DNA of 64,000 nt from positions 45,623-109,622 of the forward strand of contig JAYWHT010000077.1 in assembly GCA_043777595.1 (NCBI GenBank), read 5' to 3'. Position numbers and translations under genes: made by a program. Below are positions 49,338 through 57,657 of this stretch, in pieces. Numbering within the stretch: position 1 is the first letter of the stretch; the number at the start of each line of letters is the position of its first letter. Source of the stretch: JAYVJH01 sp043777595 (GTDB lineage Bacteria > Bacteroidota > Bacteroidia > Cytophagales > Spirosomataceae). A model generated the notes under the pieces. That model did no database searches and was not told the DNA's origin. It saw only the letters and a program-made list of their open reading frames with translations.

Positions 49338-51347
49338 ATGAGAATCAGTCCCGAAACTACCGAACGAATAAAACAAGCCGCCGATATTGTCGAAGTGGTT
49401 GGCGATTTTGTGTCCTTAAAAAAACGAGGAACTAACTACACGGCTTGCTGCCCGTTTCATAACGAAAAATCACCTTCGTTCAATGTCAATCCTGTCAGGC
49501 AAATTTTCAAGTGCTTTGGTTGCGGAGCAGGCGGCGACAGTATTAAGTTTGTGATGGACATTGAGGGCATTGGCTATGGCGAAGCCTTGCGGTTTTTGGC
49601 TCAAAAATATAGCATCGAAATTGAAGAAGAGCGGGCCACTCCCGAAGAGTTTTTGCGCCAAAACGAACGAGAAAGTCTTTTTATCGTCTTGAATTTTGCC
49701 CAGCAATATTACCAAAAAATACTCTTGGAAAGTACCGAAGGGCAGGCCATTGGTCTGAGTTATTTTAGGGGCCGAAGCCTGACTGACCAAACCATCAAAA
49801 GTTTTGGGCTGGGTTATAGCTTGAACGAATGGGACGGCTTGCTCAAAGAAGCAACCAAGCGAGGTTACAATGTCGATATTCTGGAAAAAGCAGGATTGGT
49901 AATGAAAAAAGAAGGCGAAAAAGCCCGCACTTACGACCGTTTTAGAAGTCGGGTGATGTTTCCTGTTCATAATGTGTCGGGTAAAGTCATTGCTTTTGGG
50001 GCCAGAATATTAGTCAAAGACCCCAATCAACCCAAATACCTCAACTCGCCCGAGACAGACGTTTATCATAAAAGTAAAGTGCTGTACGGTATTTATCAAG
50101 CCAAAAACGCCATTCGTTCGGCTGATATTTGTTATTTGGTTGAGGGCTATACCGATGTTATTTCGTTGCATCAGGCTGGTATTCAAAACGTTGTGGCATC
50201 GTCTGGCACATCATTGACCGAAGACCAAATTAGGCTCATTGCTCGCTTTACGCCCAACGTAACCATACTCTACGATGGCGATGCGGCGGGTATTAAAGCC
50301 GCTATCAGAGGGCTGGATATGGTACTCGAAGAAGGGCTAAATGTGAGTTTGGTGCTGTTTCCAGACGGCGAAGATCCCGATAGTTTTGTGTATAAAGTTG
50401 GTGCGGAGGCTTTTAAAAAGTATATCAACGACAATACCAAAGATTTTATAACCTTCAAAACTGAATATTTGCTCAAAGAAGCGGGCGATAATCCTTTTAA
50501 GCGTGCCGAAGCCATTGGCGACATTGTGAGTAGCATCAGTAAAATACCCGATGCCATCAAACGGCAGATTTTTACGAGCCGAACTGCTAACTTGATGCGG
50601 GTCGATGAGCAAACGCTTATATCGGAAGGCAATAAAATTTTACGAAAAAAAACCGAAGAAAAACCAAGAGAAAGACGAGCCGAAAAGCCCGCAACAGAAA
50701 GTGTTATCAATCAAGAATTTGACGACATTTTTTTGACTGTCGAAGAAGGCGAGCCGATGATAGACTATCCGCTCGAGCCTATTGTACTAAAACCAAAGAC
50801 AACCACCGCCGAGCCAAGTACACAGGTTCAGTCCAAACGCTTTGGGCATGAGCAGGAGTGCGTGCGGTTGCTGATATGCCATGCCACGCAGGAGTTAGAA
50901 CCCGACGTGTCGCTGTGTCATTATGTATTGAGTGAGTTGGGGGCTATTGAGTTTGAAACCCCTATCTTTCAGCACCTCATGGACTCGTTCAGAATGGCTT
51001 TTGCCCGTGGTGAAGTCTTAAATACAAATTATTTTATCGGACATCAAGATACTGAAATTCAACAACTTGCCATTACCCTCGTAAGCGAAAAATATGAACT
51101 CAGCGAGAACTGGGAGCGGCACGAGATTTTTGTGCCAACAGAAATAGACAAACTCGCCGATGCAGCGTATAGTAACATTCTGAGAATAAAAAAAAGTGTG
51201 GCCGAGCAGCGCATGACCCAACTACAAAGCGAACTACGAAGCACAAAAGACATCGATACCGAAAACGAGCTTTTGCGGCAGTTTATGTATTTCAAAGACG
51301 TGGACAAACAGATTTCGGGACTACTGGGGGTAATTGTGTCTCGTTGA
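49338..51347 (+). CDS. dnaG: DNA primase
   Basis: Makes RNA primers for replication. 669 residues. The CHC2 zinc ligands are C38, H41, C59 and C62 (CCPFHNEKS..KCFGCG). The TOPRIM core shows YLVEGYTDVISLHQAG with the catalytic Glu, then YDGDAAGIKAAIRG. The C-terminal region (about 440-669) is the helicase-interaction part. Start ATG 49338 fits the usual N-terminus (MRISPETTERIKQAADIVEVV). Followed by a 44-bp tandem repeat. Confidence 0.96.
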   Translation: MRISPETTERIKQAADIVEVVGDFVSLKKRGTNYTACCPFHNEKSPSFNVNPVRQIFKCFGCGAGGDSIKFVMDIEGIGYGEALRFLAQKYSIEIEEERATPEEFLRQNERESLFIVLNFAQQYYQKILLESTEGQAIGLSYFRGRSLTDQTIKSFGLGYSLNEWDGLLKEATKRGYNVDILEKAGLVMKKEGEKARTYDRFRSRVMFPVHNVSGKVIAFGARILVKDPNQPKYLNSPETDVYHKSKVLYGIYQAKNAIRSADICYLVEGYTDVISLHQAGIQNVVASSGTSLTEDQIRLIARFTPNVTILYDGDAAGIKAAIRGLDMVLEEGLNVSLVLFPDGEDPDSFVYKVGAEAFKKYINDNTKDFITFKTEYLLKEAGDNPFKRAEAIGDIVSSISKIPDAIKRQIFTSRTANLMRVDEQTLISEGNKILRKKTEEKPRERRAEKPATESVINQEFDDIFLTVEEGEPMIDYPLEPIVLKPKTTTAEPSTQVQSKRFGHEQECVRLLICHATQELEPDVSLCHYVLSELGAIEFETPIFQHLMDSFRMAFARGEVLNTNYFIGHQDTEIQQLAITLVSEKYELSENWERHEIFVPTEIDKLADAAYSNILRIKKSVAEQRMTQLQSELRSTKDIDTENELLRQFMYFKDVDKQISGLLGVIVSR

Positions 51348-51348
51348 T

Positions 51349-51436
51349 TTTTACTCTCGCAGAGGGGCGGAGGTCGCTGAGGTTGTTTGTAGTTTTACTC
51401 TCGCAGAGGGGCAGAGGTCGCTGAGGTTGTTTACAG
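51349..51436. repeat. Two tandem copies of a 44-bp sequence
   Basis: 51349-51392 and 51393-51436 differ at about three positions. The core is CGCAGAGGGGC, then GAGGTCGCTGAGG. Both lie directly after the dnaG stop, and the second overlaps the stop of the convergent Uma2 gene. The GCAGAGG/CTGAGG words resemble the CTCTGTG words at 20625-20660. Confidence 0.75.
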
Positions 51437-52045
51437 TTCCAAGCCCCAATATAACCTTTTGAGTGGCAGAGGGCAGTTGTGGAGTGCATATAAAACGGCG
51501 GTGGCTTCTTCGTTGTCGTAGTCTCTCAATATCCAAGTATTGTCTGCTTGTTTGGTATAAACCGTTACGTGCTTGCGTTCTTGGCTTATTAGCACATATT
51601 CTCTAAAACTCTCAATGGTACGATAATCGTCAAACTTAGAACCTCGGTCGTATTTTTCGGTCGATTCAGACGACACCTCTACTATCAAAAGTGGATTGGT
51701 GATGGTGTCTTGGCGGCCTTTAAAAAACTCTGGCTTTTCGCAAATCACAACGGCATCAGGATAAACTACTTTGTCGTGTGCTTCAATTCTGATTTTAGTA
51801 TCCGAATTACTGACTTTGTATTTGAAATCATTGTCAAATACAAAATTAGACATCAAGTTGGCACAGCAAACGGCCAATATATTATGATTGAGTTTTGCTC
51901 CTGCCATGGGTCTGATAATTCCTGCGTAAAATTCATTTTTTTGAACAGCCTTGTCCTCAGCCCGAAAATAGGCTTCCAACGATACCCTGCGAGGCAATAT
52001 CAACGCACGGCGGCGGCTACGAGGTTTTGATGTGGTTTCTGTCAT
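51431..52045 (-). CDS. Uma2-family (DUF820) putative endonuclease
   Basis: 204 residues with the PD-(D/E)XK pattern: VYPDAVVIC with the Asp, then LLIVEVSSESTEKYDRGSKFDDYRTIESFREYVLIS with Glu and Lys of the site. The N-terminus (about 1-30) is basic. Uma2 proteins are abundant in Cyanobacteria and some Bacteroidota, often near repeats, and their role is unknown. The last codons fall in the 44-bp tandem repeat. Confidence 0.85.
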   Translation of the reverse strand: MTETTSKPRSRRRALILPRRVSLEAYFRAEDKAVQKNEFYAGIIRPMAGAKLNHNILAVCCANLMSNFVFDNDFKYKVSNSDTKIRIEAHDKVVYPDAVVICEKPEFFKGRQDTITNPLLIVEVSSESTEKYDRGSKFDDYRTIESFREYVLISQERKHVTVYTKQADNTWILRDYDNEEATAVLYALHNCPLPLKRLYWGLEL

Positions 52046-52084
52046 TGTTTTGAACTTATTATGATACTACAAACATACACATTT

Positions 52085-52858
52085 TTACATTTCGCCCTCC
52101 ACGCCCAACCCAAAAAGTGCAAAGTCGTATTTGACGGGGTCGCTGGGGTCGAGGGTTTTGAGGGTTTCTGTTAGTTCAATGGCCGTTTTCCAGTCGGTTT
52201 TTGGGCGGCTGATGAGTCCTAACTTTCGAGCTACTCTGTCCACATGCACATCGCAAGGGCAAACCAACTGCGCCGGGCTAATTTGCCGCCAAAGGCCAAA
52301 GTCCACACCTCTGTCGTCTTGCCTAACCATCCATCTCAAAAACATATTGAGCCGCTTGCACGAAGAGCCTCGTGTGGGTGTAGCCACGTGTTTGCGGGTG
52401 CGGTCGGGCGAATGTTCTAAGTCAAAAAAACGAGTATGAAAATGTACAAGCCCCGCCTCTACGTTTATATTTTGGGGGCCAAGTGCCTGACTAAAAGCTA
52501 TTTCTAACGAGTCGTACTGTTTGTAATAATTTTGAAAAAAATGTAAAAAATAAAGCGTGTCAGTGGTATTAAAAGTACGGTGTTTGAAAGTCAAAAAAGG
52601 TTTGAGGTCGGCTTCGGTATGGTTTAGTACAAAATCGTACGGGGCATTGTCCATCATTTCAATCAGCGATTTGCATTTGTTAATAATCGTCTTGCGCTGC
52701 CCCCAGGCCAGCACAGCCGCCCAAAAGCCCGTGATTTCTATGTCTTGTTTGTGGGTAAATAAATGCGGAATAGAAATAGGGTCGTTGGCAATAAAATCAG
52801 GGCGATTGTACTGCTCGACTTTGGCATTAAGCAAGTCGGCAACTACTTCGGAAATCAT
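52085..52858 (-). CDS. TIGR02757/DUF2400 family protein
   Basis: 257 residues. Family pattern: DPISIPHLFTHKQDIEITGFWAAVLAWGQRKTIINK, then LFTHKQD and FLRWMVRQDDRGVDFGLWRQISPAQLVCPCDVH, and VARKLGLI. The helical plan with the late DVH(V)D segment resembles the HhH-GPD DNA glycosylase fold, but the function is unknown. The start ATG overlaps the stop of a 55-residue membrane protein gene (ATGA), suggesting translational coupling. Confidence 0.85.
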   Translation of the reverse strand: MISEVVADLLNAKVEQYNRPDFIANDPISIPHLFTHKQDIEITGFWAAVLAWGQRKTIINKCKSLIEMMDNAPYDFVLNHTEADLKPFLTFKHRTFNTTDTLYFLHFFQNYYKQYDSLEIAFSQALGPQNINVEAGLVHFHTRFFDLEHSPDRTRKHVATPTRGSSCKRLNMFLRWMVRQDDRGVDFGLWRQISPAQLVCPCDVHVDRVARKLGLISRPKTDWKTAIELTETLKTLDPSDPVKYDFALFGLGVEGEM

Positions 52859-53022
52859 GGTTTACCGCCTTTTAATATCCAAACCAAGCCCTGCGATAAC
52901 CACGAAAAGACTTGGAGCATCATCGAAAACACGAAAGTAAAGACCGAAATGACAGGATAAAACACCGCAAAGCCAATGCGCCATAGCCAGTAGCCGAGTG
53001 TTTTTTGTTGAGGGTGTTTCAT
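52855..53022 (-). CDS. 55-residue hydrophobic membrane protein
   Basis: A small frame reading MKHPQQKTLGYWLWRIGFAV and continuing as hydrophobic residues to ILKGGKP and a TGA that overlaps the next gene's ATG. One long helix spans about residues 13-50, interrupted by a Pro near 23; it is Trp/Phe/Val-rich. A basic N-terminus and C-terminal GGK point to one or two membrane passes. The overlap with the TIGR02757 gene, the ATG, and the helix all support expression. No family recognised. Confidence 0.6.
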   Translation of the reverse strand: MKHPQQKTLGYWLWRIGFAVFYPVISVFTFVFSMMLQVFSWLSQGLVWILKGGKP

Positions 53023-53109
53023 GAAATATTTTTGTTTGCAATTTACAACTTAATCGTAAAAAATAGTAAAAAATCTATGCCTTTGACTTTTGTAATAAAA
53101 CATAAAACT

Positions 53110-54132
53110 ATGCAAATTATTAAAATTATTGCCTTTACAATACTATCAACGGTAGCCATTGCCCAAGTCAGACTGATTGACAACCCGACTGACAAAAAAG
53201 TAGAGGTATTAGTGGCTGGCAAGCCATTTACTACTTATTTTTATCCCAATGCTGACGTTCTCAAAAAAGCTGTTTTGTACCCAATCCGAAGTGCCAAAGG
53301 TACGGTTATTACAAGAGGTTGGCCGCTCGACCCCCGCCCCAATGAGCGCATAGACCACCCGCACCATGTGGGTATGTGGCTCAACTATGAAGACGTTAAT
53401 GGGCATGATTTTTGGAATAATTCAAATACACCACCCAACCCTAAGGCTGTTTACGGCACAATTGTTCATACAGGAATTAAAAAAATCAAAAACGGCAAAG
53501 CACAAGGCGAACTGACCGTAACAGCCAACTGGCTCGACAAAGATAGCAATGTAATGCTTGAAGAAACGACAACTTATATTTTTGGAGGTAAAGGCAGCAA
53601 ACGACAGATTGACAGAATAACAATGCTGACGGCCAAAACTGATGTAACTTTCAAAGATGTAAAAGACGGTATGATTGCCATCAGAGTAGCTCGACAGTTG
53701 GAGCAGCCCTCAGACAAAGCCGAGGTATTTACTGATGCCAGCGGCGTAGCAACCAGCGTACCTGTGATGAACAACTCTGGCGTATCGGGCAGTTACCGAA
53801 ACAAAGAAGGAATACAGGGCGATGCTGTCTGGGGAACTCGCTCGGTTTGGTGCAATTTGAGAGGAAAAATGGACGATGAAATAATCAATTTGATAATTAT
53901 TGACCACCCAAAAAACACAGGCTACCCAACCTACTGGCACGCACGAGGCTACGGGCTTTTTGCAGCCAATCCACTTGGGCAGGCGGTGTTTAGTAAAGGT
54001 AAGGAAACGCTTAACCTAAAACTCAAAAACGGCGAAAGCACTACATTTAGATACAGAGTACTGATAGCCTCAGAGAGTTTGACAGACGAAGCCATCAACG
54101 AGTCGGCAGTGGAGTTTGGGGCGAAGTATTAA
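53110..54132 (+). CDS. Secreted DUF6807/PmoA-family protein
   Basis: 340 residues from ATG 53110 (MQIIKIIAFTILSTVAIA-Q, a signal peptide). The frame is open up to 53005, but the extra residues come before the signal peptide. DUF6807 signature: RPNERIDHPHHVGMWLNYEDVNGHDFWNNS, then VTANWLDKDSNVMLEE and HPKNTGYPTYWHARGYGLFAANPLG. Such proteins occur in carbohydrate-use regions of Bacteroidota; despite the PmoA label, no link to methane oxidation is expected. A strong hairpin follows. Confidence 0.85.
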   Translation: MQIIKIIAFTILSTVAIAQVRLIDNPTDKKVEVLVAGKPFTTYFYPNADVLKKAVLYPIRSAKGTVITRGWPLDPRPNERIDHPHHVGMWLNYEDVNGHDFWNNSNTPPNPKAVYGTIVHTGIKKIKNGKAQGELTVTANWLDKDSNVMLEETTTYIFGGKGSKRQIDRITMLTAKTDVTFKDVKDGMIAIRVARQLEQPSDKAEVFTDASGVATSVPVMNNSGVSGSYRNKEGIQGDAVWGTRSVWCNLRGKMDDEIINLIIIDHPKNTGYPTYWHARGYGLFAANPLGQAVFSKGKETLNLKLKNGESTTFRYRVLIASESLTDEAINESAVEFGAKY

Positions 54133-54138
54133 CAGAAT

Positions 54139-54171
54139 AAGGAAGCCTTCGCTTAAAGCGAAGGCTTCCTT
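54139..54171. terminator. Hairpin terminator
   Basis: AAGGAAGCCTTCGCTT (54139-54154) and AAGCGAAGGCTTCCTT (54156-54171) are exact reverse complements; the real loop is a few bases around TTAAA. It sits between the convergent DUF6807 and DUF2911 genes and has the same core as the terminator at 7029. Confidence 0.75.
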
Positions 54172-54201
54172 GAAAATAGACTTCTTTAAGTCTGACAAAC
54201 A

Positions 54202-54744
54202 TTACTTCAATGGCACAGTAACCTTGGTTTTGTCCCAAACCAAAATCATGGCCTGTGTTGAGTCGCTGAACGAGATATTAAATTTTTCTACGCTTTCGGC
54301 CACAGTCTCAACAGGTACTTGTACTTGGGCTACATCGGCTTCGGCTTCACGACTGGCTACTCCACCAAAACTTACTCCCCAGCCATATTGCTTGCTGTTG
54401 AGTATCACTGTCCAATGATCGGCTTCGGGAATCGTCCAGAGTGTATATTTGCCTGCTGGCACGGTCTTGTCACCAAACTTTACGGGTTCGTTGGTAGTAA
54501 AAGTCGTGGCTTCGTTGGCACCTGTGCGCCATACTTTACCATACGGGATAATTCCCCCAAAAATTTCTCTGCCTTTTTTGGACGGTTGGCAATAAAATAC
54601 CGATATTTCTGTCGCATCTTTTTTGTAAACAGCCGTCGCTTCGGGACTTGCTTTTTTGGTGTTGCTTGCCATAAATTTATATGCAACAAACAACACTACT
54701 GCCAACACTGCTACAACGATACCAACCCATTTTAAGATTTTCAT
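54202..54744 (-). CDS. DUF2911 domain protein, membrane-anchored
   Basis: 180 residues. One N-terminal transmembrane helix (about 4-22, LKWVGIVVAVLAVVLFVAY). DUF2911 motif: YGKVWRTGANEATTFTTNEPVKFGDKTVPAGKYTLWTIP, WTVILNSKQYGWG, then a C-terminal strand pair ending MILVWDKTKVTVPL. Family members are secreted or anchored in the periplasm; their function is not known. Confidence 0.88.
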   Translation of the reverse strand: MKILKWVGIVVAVLAVVLFVAYKFMASNTKKASPEATAVYKKDATEISVFYCQPSKKGREIFGGIIPYGKVWRTGANEATTFTTNEPVKFGDKTVPAGKYTLWTIPEADHWTVILNSKQYGWGVSFGGVASREAEADVAQVQVPVETVAESVEKFNISFSDSTQAMILVWDKTKVTVPLK

Positions 54745-54814
54745 AATATTTTTTGTTTAGTAGTTTGGGCAAAGTTATGAAACTTTATGTAAACAAATCA
54801 AACTAAATTAACCT

Positions 54815-55255
54815 CTACCAACTGCGACGGTACTTGTTACGTCTATTTCCGCCAAAATTATTATGTTGGTCTCGTCCATTGTCGTGTTTTTGGTAGCGTA
54901 TTTGGTCGTTGAGTGTCAGTAAATTGTCTCTCAGTTCATGCTCTTCTTGTCTTGACAAAAAACCATCAATTCTAAAATACCTATTTTTCTGTTCTATCTG
55001 ACCAAAAGCGCGGCTCAAATACTGCGCTTCTCGCCTGTTGAGTTGTCCGTTTTCGATACCTCGGTTTATTTTAAAATAGACTTCTCGTTGCAATTCGTCA
55101 ATCCTCAAATTATTCAAATCTGGGTAGTTATTGTTTGGTAAACTGTAACCTTGGTCTGGGTTTCTTTCGTCCCGGCAGTCATAGTCGTTGGGTAGTTGGG
55201 CTGCTGTACTGCCAATGGTGAGCGCAATTAGAGCAAAAAATGAGAGCGTTTTCAT
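54815..55255 (-). CDS. Hypothetical small secreted protein
   Basis: 146 residues with a signal peptide (MKTLSFFALIALTIGSTAA-Q). The mature part is helical and charged: LNNLRIDELQREVYFKINRG, IENGQLNRREAQYLSRAFGQ, then an Arg/Asn/His-rich tail (HDNGRDQHNNFGGNRRNKYRR). The pattern of LNRREAQxLSRxF and FLSRQEEHELRD repeats a helix-turn-helix-like hairpin twice. Similar small proteins occur in Cytophagales, without known role. Confidence 0.6.
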   Translation of the reverse strand: MKTLSFFALIALTIGSTAAQLPNDYDCRDERNPDQGYSLPNNNYPDLNNLRIDELQREVYFKINRGIENGQLNRREAQYLSRAFGQIEQKNRYFRIDGFLSRQEEHELRDNLLTLNDQIRYQKHDNGRDQHNNFGGNRRNKYRRSW

Positions 55256-55392
55256 GTGTTTGTTGTTTTAGTTTATGGTACTTAGAACGAAAACAAACAA
55301 AAAGGTTTATATCTTAGTTGTTAATCATTGTTAATAGGCATACATTTGTCTGAAACCGATACAAGTTCGCACTAACCTAAACTTTAGATACC

Positions 55393-56616
55393 TTGATTTT
55401 TGACGATTTTTATTTTGACTACCAACTTTTAGACGGCTTAGATGCGATGGGTTTTAGTAAGCCCACACCTATTCAAGAACAAGCTATTCCGATTATTTTG
55501 GACGGAAAAGACTTGATAGCCTGCGCCCAAACAGGTACTGGCAAAACGGCGGCTTATTTGTTGCCAATTATCAATAAAATAATAGAAACTGCACCCGAAG
55601 AACGGCACCTAAATACGCTCATACTGTCGCCAACACGTGAACTGGCCCAGCAGATTGATCAGCAGGTCGAAGGCTTAGGGTATTTTACAGGTGTAAGCTC
55701 AATTCCGATTTATGGTGGTGGCGACGGACAAGCGTGGGAAGTACAGCGCAAGGCATTGCAGCAGGGGGCTGATATTGCAATAGCCACCCCAGGACGGCTG
55801 ATTGCGATGTTGCAAATGGGAGTCATTAACTTTGAAAAACTCAAACATTTGGTATTGGACGAAGCCGACCGAATGTTAGACATGGGTTTTTATGACGACA
55901 TAGTCAAGATTATCAATCATTTACCAAAAAAACGCCAGACGGTACTGTTTTCGGCTACTATGCCTCCCAAAATACGCAAGTTGGCCAATAGCATTCTTAT
56001 CAACCCCGAGCAAGTGAGTATTGCCATCGCCAAGCCTGCCGAAGGTATTTTGCAACAAGCCTACTTAGTTTATGACACCCAAAAGGTACGATTACTCAAA
56101 CACTTATTGAAAGATGGCGAATACAAAAGTGTGATTGTGTTTGTGTCCACCAAAGAAAACGTTAAACTACTTGACATTGAGCTACGGCGAGCGGGCATGG
56201 CCACAAAAGCTTTTCACTCTGATTTGGAGCAAAAAGAGCGAGAAGAAATCATGCGAGATTTTAGAAACAAAACCGTTAATATCCTCATTGGCACTGATAT
56301 ACTCTCTCGTGGTATTGACGTAGAGGGTATCAATTTGGTAGTAAACTTTAACTCACCACACGACCCCGAAGACTATATTCACCGCATAGGCCGCACGGCT
56401 CGTGCAGACACCACTGGCACGGCCATTACGTTTATCAACGACAAAGACCAACATAAATTTGCGGCCGTAGAGCAGCTTATCGGCAAGGAAGTACCCAAGT
56501 TGCCACTCCCCGAAAGCCTCGGCGCAGGCCCAACCTACGACCCAAGCAAGCGAGCGTTTAGCGATAATAAAGGTGGAAGCCGACCATTTAAGGGGCGAAG
56601 GCCGAACAGAAAGTAG
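55393..56616 (+). CDS. DEAD-box RNA helicase, RhlE/DbpA-like
   Basis: 407 residues. Q motif GFSKPTPIQEQAI, motif I AQTGTGKTA, motif Ia PTRELAQQ, motif II DEAD box seen as LDEADRMLDMGF, motif III SAT, and motifs V-VI GTDILSRGIDVEG and HRIGRTARAD. The C-terminus is short and basic (PFKGRRPNRK). The start is TTG at 55393; the frame has no nearby ATG and the N-terminus MIFDDFYFDYQLLDGLDAMGF aligns with the family. A long hairpin ends the gene. Confidence 0.93.
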   Translation: MIFDDFYFDYQLLDGLDAMGFSKPTPIQEQAIPIILDGKDLIACAQTGTGKTAAYLLPIINKIIETAPEERHLNTLILSPTRELAQQIDQQVEGLGYFTGVSSIPIYGGGDGQAWEVQRKALQQGADIAIATPGRLIAMLQMGVINFEKLKHLVLDEADRMLDMGFYDDIVKIINHLPKKRQTVLFSATMPPKIRKLANSILINPEQVSIAIAKPAEGILQQAYLVYDTQKVRLLKHLLKDGEYKSVIVFVSTKENVKLLDIELRRAGMATKAFHSDLEQKEREEIMRDFRNKTVNILIGTDILSRGIDVEGINLVVNFNSPHDPEDYIHRIGRTARADTTGTAITFINDKDQHKFAAVEQLIGKEVPKLPLPESLGAGPTYDPSKRAFSDNKGGSRPFKGRRPNRK

Positions 56617-56651
56617 CCAATGGCTTGTAGATTATAATTTTAAATTACCCA

Positions 56652-56696
56652 ATAAACTAATAAGAGAACTGCGCCGCAGTTCTCTTATTAGTTTAT
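56652..56696. terminator. Bidirectional terminator, about 20-bp stem
   Basis: ATAAACTAATAAGAGAACTG pairs exactly with CAGTTCTCTTATTAGTTTAT, with loop CGCCG. It lies between the convergent helicase gene and rpoD. Confidence 0.75.
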
Positions 56697-56720
56697 ACCA
56701 AATGTTCACAAAATGGTTAT

Positions 56721-57584
56721 CTATCCCAAATATGTCTTTAAGGCTTTGCTTCGTGAGGCTTGGCGGAGGCGGCGAATGGCTTTTTCTTTGATTTGGCGTA
56801 CACGCTCACGGGTGAGGTTAAACTTCTCGCCAATTTCTTCGAGTGTCATTTGTTGCATACCATTGAGGCCAAAATATAACTCTACGACATCGGCCTCTCG
56901 CTGTGTGAGTGTCGAGAGCGCACGTTGTACTTCACGGCGGAGCGAGTCGTCAATCAGTCCTTGGTCGGGTTTTTCTTCGAGGTTGCTTTCGAGCACGTCC
57001 AACAAACTGTTTTCTTCGCCATTGGCAAACGGCGCGTCCATAGATACGTGGCGGCCTGATATTTTTAGGGTATCTACTACTTCGCTGGCCGATATTTCCA
57101 AAACTTCGGCGAGTTCGGCTGGCGATGGTTCACGCTCAAATTTCTGTTCTAATTCTGAAAAAGTCTTAGAGATTTTATTCAGCGACCCAACCCTATTTAA
57201 TGGCAGACGAACAATACGAGACTGCTCGGCCAAAGCCTGCAAAATAGACTGGCGAATCCACCAAACGGCGTAAGATATAAACTTAAAGCCCCGTGTTTCG
57301 TCAAATCGTTGTGCGGCCTTGATTAGCCCTAAATTGCCTTCGTTGATTAAATCGCCAAGTGAAAGTCCTTGATTTTGATACTGTTTGGCTACCGACACCA
57401 CAAAGCGCAAGTTGGCTTTGGTGAGGCGTTCGAGGGCTTGCTGGTCTCCGTCTCTGATGCGCTGGGCGAGGGTTACTTCTTCATCGGGAGTGAGCAAGTC
57501 CACCTTACCAATTTCTTGTAGGTATTTGTCAAGCGACTGACTCTCTCGGTTGGTTATCTGTTTACTTATTTTTAATTGTCTCAT
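56721..57584 (-). CDS. rpoD: RNA polymerase primary sigma factor
   Basis: 287 residues. Regions 1.2 to 4.2 are intact: DKYLQEIGKVDLLTPDEE, KANLRFVVSVAKQYQNQGLSLGDLINEGN, the region 2.3-2.4 sequence FKFISYAVWWIRQSILQAL, and LEEIGEKFNLTRERVRQIKEKAIRRLR. Region 1.1 and the non-conserved insert of the E. coli protein are absent, as in Bacteroidota primary sigma factors. This sigma factor would recognise the TTTG/TAnnTTTG promoters in the window. It follows pnp by 73 bases. Confidence 0.94.
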   Translation of the reverse strand: MRQLKISKQITNRESQSLDKYLQEIGKVDLLTPDEEVTLAQRIRDGDQQALERLTKANLRFVVSVAKQYQNQGLSLGDLINEGNLGLIKAAQRFDETRGFKFISYAVWWIRQSILQALAEQSRIVRLPLNRVGSLNKISKTFSELEQKFEREPSPAELAEVLEISASEVVDTLKISGRHVSMDAPFANGEENSLLDVLESNLEEKPDQGLIDDSLRREVQRALSTLTQREADVVELYFGLNGMQQMTLEEIGEKFNLTRERVRQIKEKAIRRLRQASRSKALKTYLG

Positions 57585-57657
57585 GGTAATAATTATGGTG
57601 TTTCAGTAGTACTAACGTAATTGTCAAAGCAGAAATTTCAAAAAACTACTTTAATAA

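Noticed and set aside
51349..51436. Possible CRISPR array
   Set aside because: Only two units directly adjoining each other, with no spacer between them and no cas genes in the window.
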